Assembly: GCA_017626655.1 (NCBI GenBank)
Contig: JAGAIH010000235.1
Span: 1-6,570, forward strand
Direction: 5' to 3'
DNA: 6,570 bases
Origin: Clostridia bacterium
Lineage (GTDB): Bacteria; Bacillota_A; Clostridia; Oscillospirales; CAG-272
The notes under the pieces were generated by a model. It was not told the DNA's origin. It saw nothing but the letters and a program-made list of their open reading frames with translations, and ran no database searches. Below are positions 5,844 through 6,570 of this stretch, in pieces. Both the position numbers and the translations under genes were made by a program. Each line of letters begins with the position of its first letter. Position 1 is the first letter of the stretch.

Positions 5844-6570
5844 TCAGGAAGGAATGGGACGGCAGATCAGGACCTCGCCCTCCCGAGAGACGGGCAGGAC
5901 GGTGACGTCCTTTTGAGGCAGAGGCGAGTCGGTCAGCACCTTGACCTCCAGGAAACCGGGGGTGTGGCCCAGTGTGAAGCCCTCGCCGCGGGTCTCGGGG
6001 AGAATGGTGAGGGGGGCGGGGGCGGCCAGCGCCCGCTCCAGGATGGCGGCACAGGACTCCTCGCTGACGCGGGAAAGAAGAGCCACCCGCTCATGCTTCA
6101 CGGACTCGGGGACTTGCCCCTTCATGGTAGCGGCGGGAGTCCCCTCTCGCTTGGAGTAGGGGAAAACGTGGATGTGCAGAAACTCTGCGTGGCGGGCGAA
6201 TTCCAGGCTCTCGGCGAACTCCTCCTCGGTCTCCCCGGGGAAGCCCACGATCATGTCGGTGGTGAACTGCACCTGCGGGATGGCGGCCCGCACCCGCTCC
6301 ATGGCGGCCTCGGCTTGCTTGGCGTTGTACTTACGCCTCATGCGGGCTAGGGTGGCGCTACATCCGCTCTGCATGGACAGGTGGAAATGGGGGGCCAGGG
6401 ACTTCAGGTCTTTGATCTTATCCACGAAGTCTTGGGTCATGACGGTGGGATCCAACGATCCCAGACGGATGCGGGGGGCATGCGGGATGCGGTCGATCTC
6501 CAAGAGCAGATCCTGGAGCCTCACGTCTCCCAGGTCTCTGCCCCAGGCTCCCGTCTCGATCCCGGTCAGC
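5844..6570 (-). CDS. mtaB: tRNA threonylcarbamoyladenosine methylthiotransferase MtaB (3' part)
   Basis: The frame is open to the right edge and gives 241 residues, roughly the C-terminal half or more of a protein of about 430 residues. It starts inside the radical SAM barrel with LTGIETGAWGRDLGD, then RIRLGSLDP, the signature PHFHLSMQSGCSATLARMRRKY, and FTTDMIVGFPGETEEEF. These are characteristic of MtaB, the enzyme that converts t6A to ms2t6A at position 37 of certain tRNAs. The C-terminal segment from about EGFTLGHTPGFLEVKV onward fits a TRAM RNA-binding domain. The iron-sulfur cysteines of the radical SAM motif and the N-terminal domain lie off the window, so function cannot be fully checked. 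An apparent GTG start at 6524 is not the true start, because conserved residues continue upstream. No terminator follows before the next gene. Confidence 0.88.
   Translation of the reverse strand, partial: LTGIETGAWGRDLGDVRLQDLLLEIDRIPHAPRIRLGSLDPTVMTQDFVDKIKDLKSLAPHFHLSMQSGCSATLARMRRKYNAKQAEAAMERVRAAIPQVQFTTDMIVGFPGETEEEFAESLEFARHAEFLHIHVFPYSKREGTPAATMKGQVPESVKHERVALLSRVSEESCAAILERALAAPAPLTILPETRGEGFTLGHTPGFLEVKVLTDSPLPQKDVTVLPVSREGEVLICRPIPS

Overview
The window is GC-rich, and every gene I can support lies on the minus strand. It reads as a chromosomal segment of a GC-rich anaerobic Firmicute, most likely class Clostridia and perhaps a gut Oscillospirales-type lineage. The grounds are strong AGGAG-type ribosome binding sites, tight gene overlaps, Rho-independent terminators with U-tracts, an MtaB-type tRNA methylthiotransferase, and relatives of the large clostridial PurL. 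The taxonomic call is inference, not proof.

Reading in the direction of transcription (from high to low coordinates), the first unit starts off the right edge with the 3' part of mtaB (5844-6570). After 33 bases comes one uninterrupted 953-codon frame (2949-5810). Its first 627 residues are an acidic Thr/Glu/Pro-rich tail followed by what looks like a degenerate PurL (FGAM synthase/AIR-synthase fold) relative. Its last 326 residues are a complete nucleoside hydrolase with its own ribosome binding site and start codon at 3929. This unit ends at a strong hairpin terminator with a UUCG loop (2906-2938).

The second unit starts from a well-formed sigma-A promoter (-35 TGGACA, 17-base spacer, extended -10 TATACT, 2840-2868). 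It encodes a four-helix membrane protein of unknown function (2082-2807), a membrane-anchored alpha/beta hydrolase (1061-2089) and a LysR-type regulator (162-1064). The three genes overlap by 8 and 4 bases, so they are probably translationally coupled and co-regulated. The unit ends at a near-perfect bidirectional terminator (98-149).

The leftmost 110 bases hold no convincing gene. They contain several short hairpins, an unusual C7A9 run and short open frames, and may be the 3' end of a plus-strand transcript, perhaps a structured RNA, converging on the shared terminator.

The most interesting item is the long frame: a PurL-like protein that seems to have lost its catalytic motifs, joined without a stop codon to a nucleoside hydrolase that keeps its own translation start. 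Both halves relate to purine metabolism. It could be a real fusion, a pair of products from one frame, or two genes joined by loss of a stop codon or an indel.
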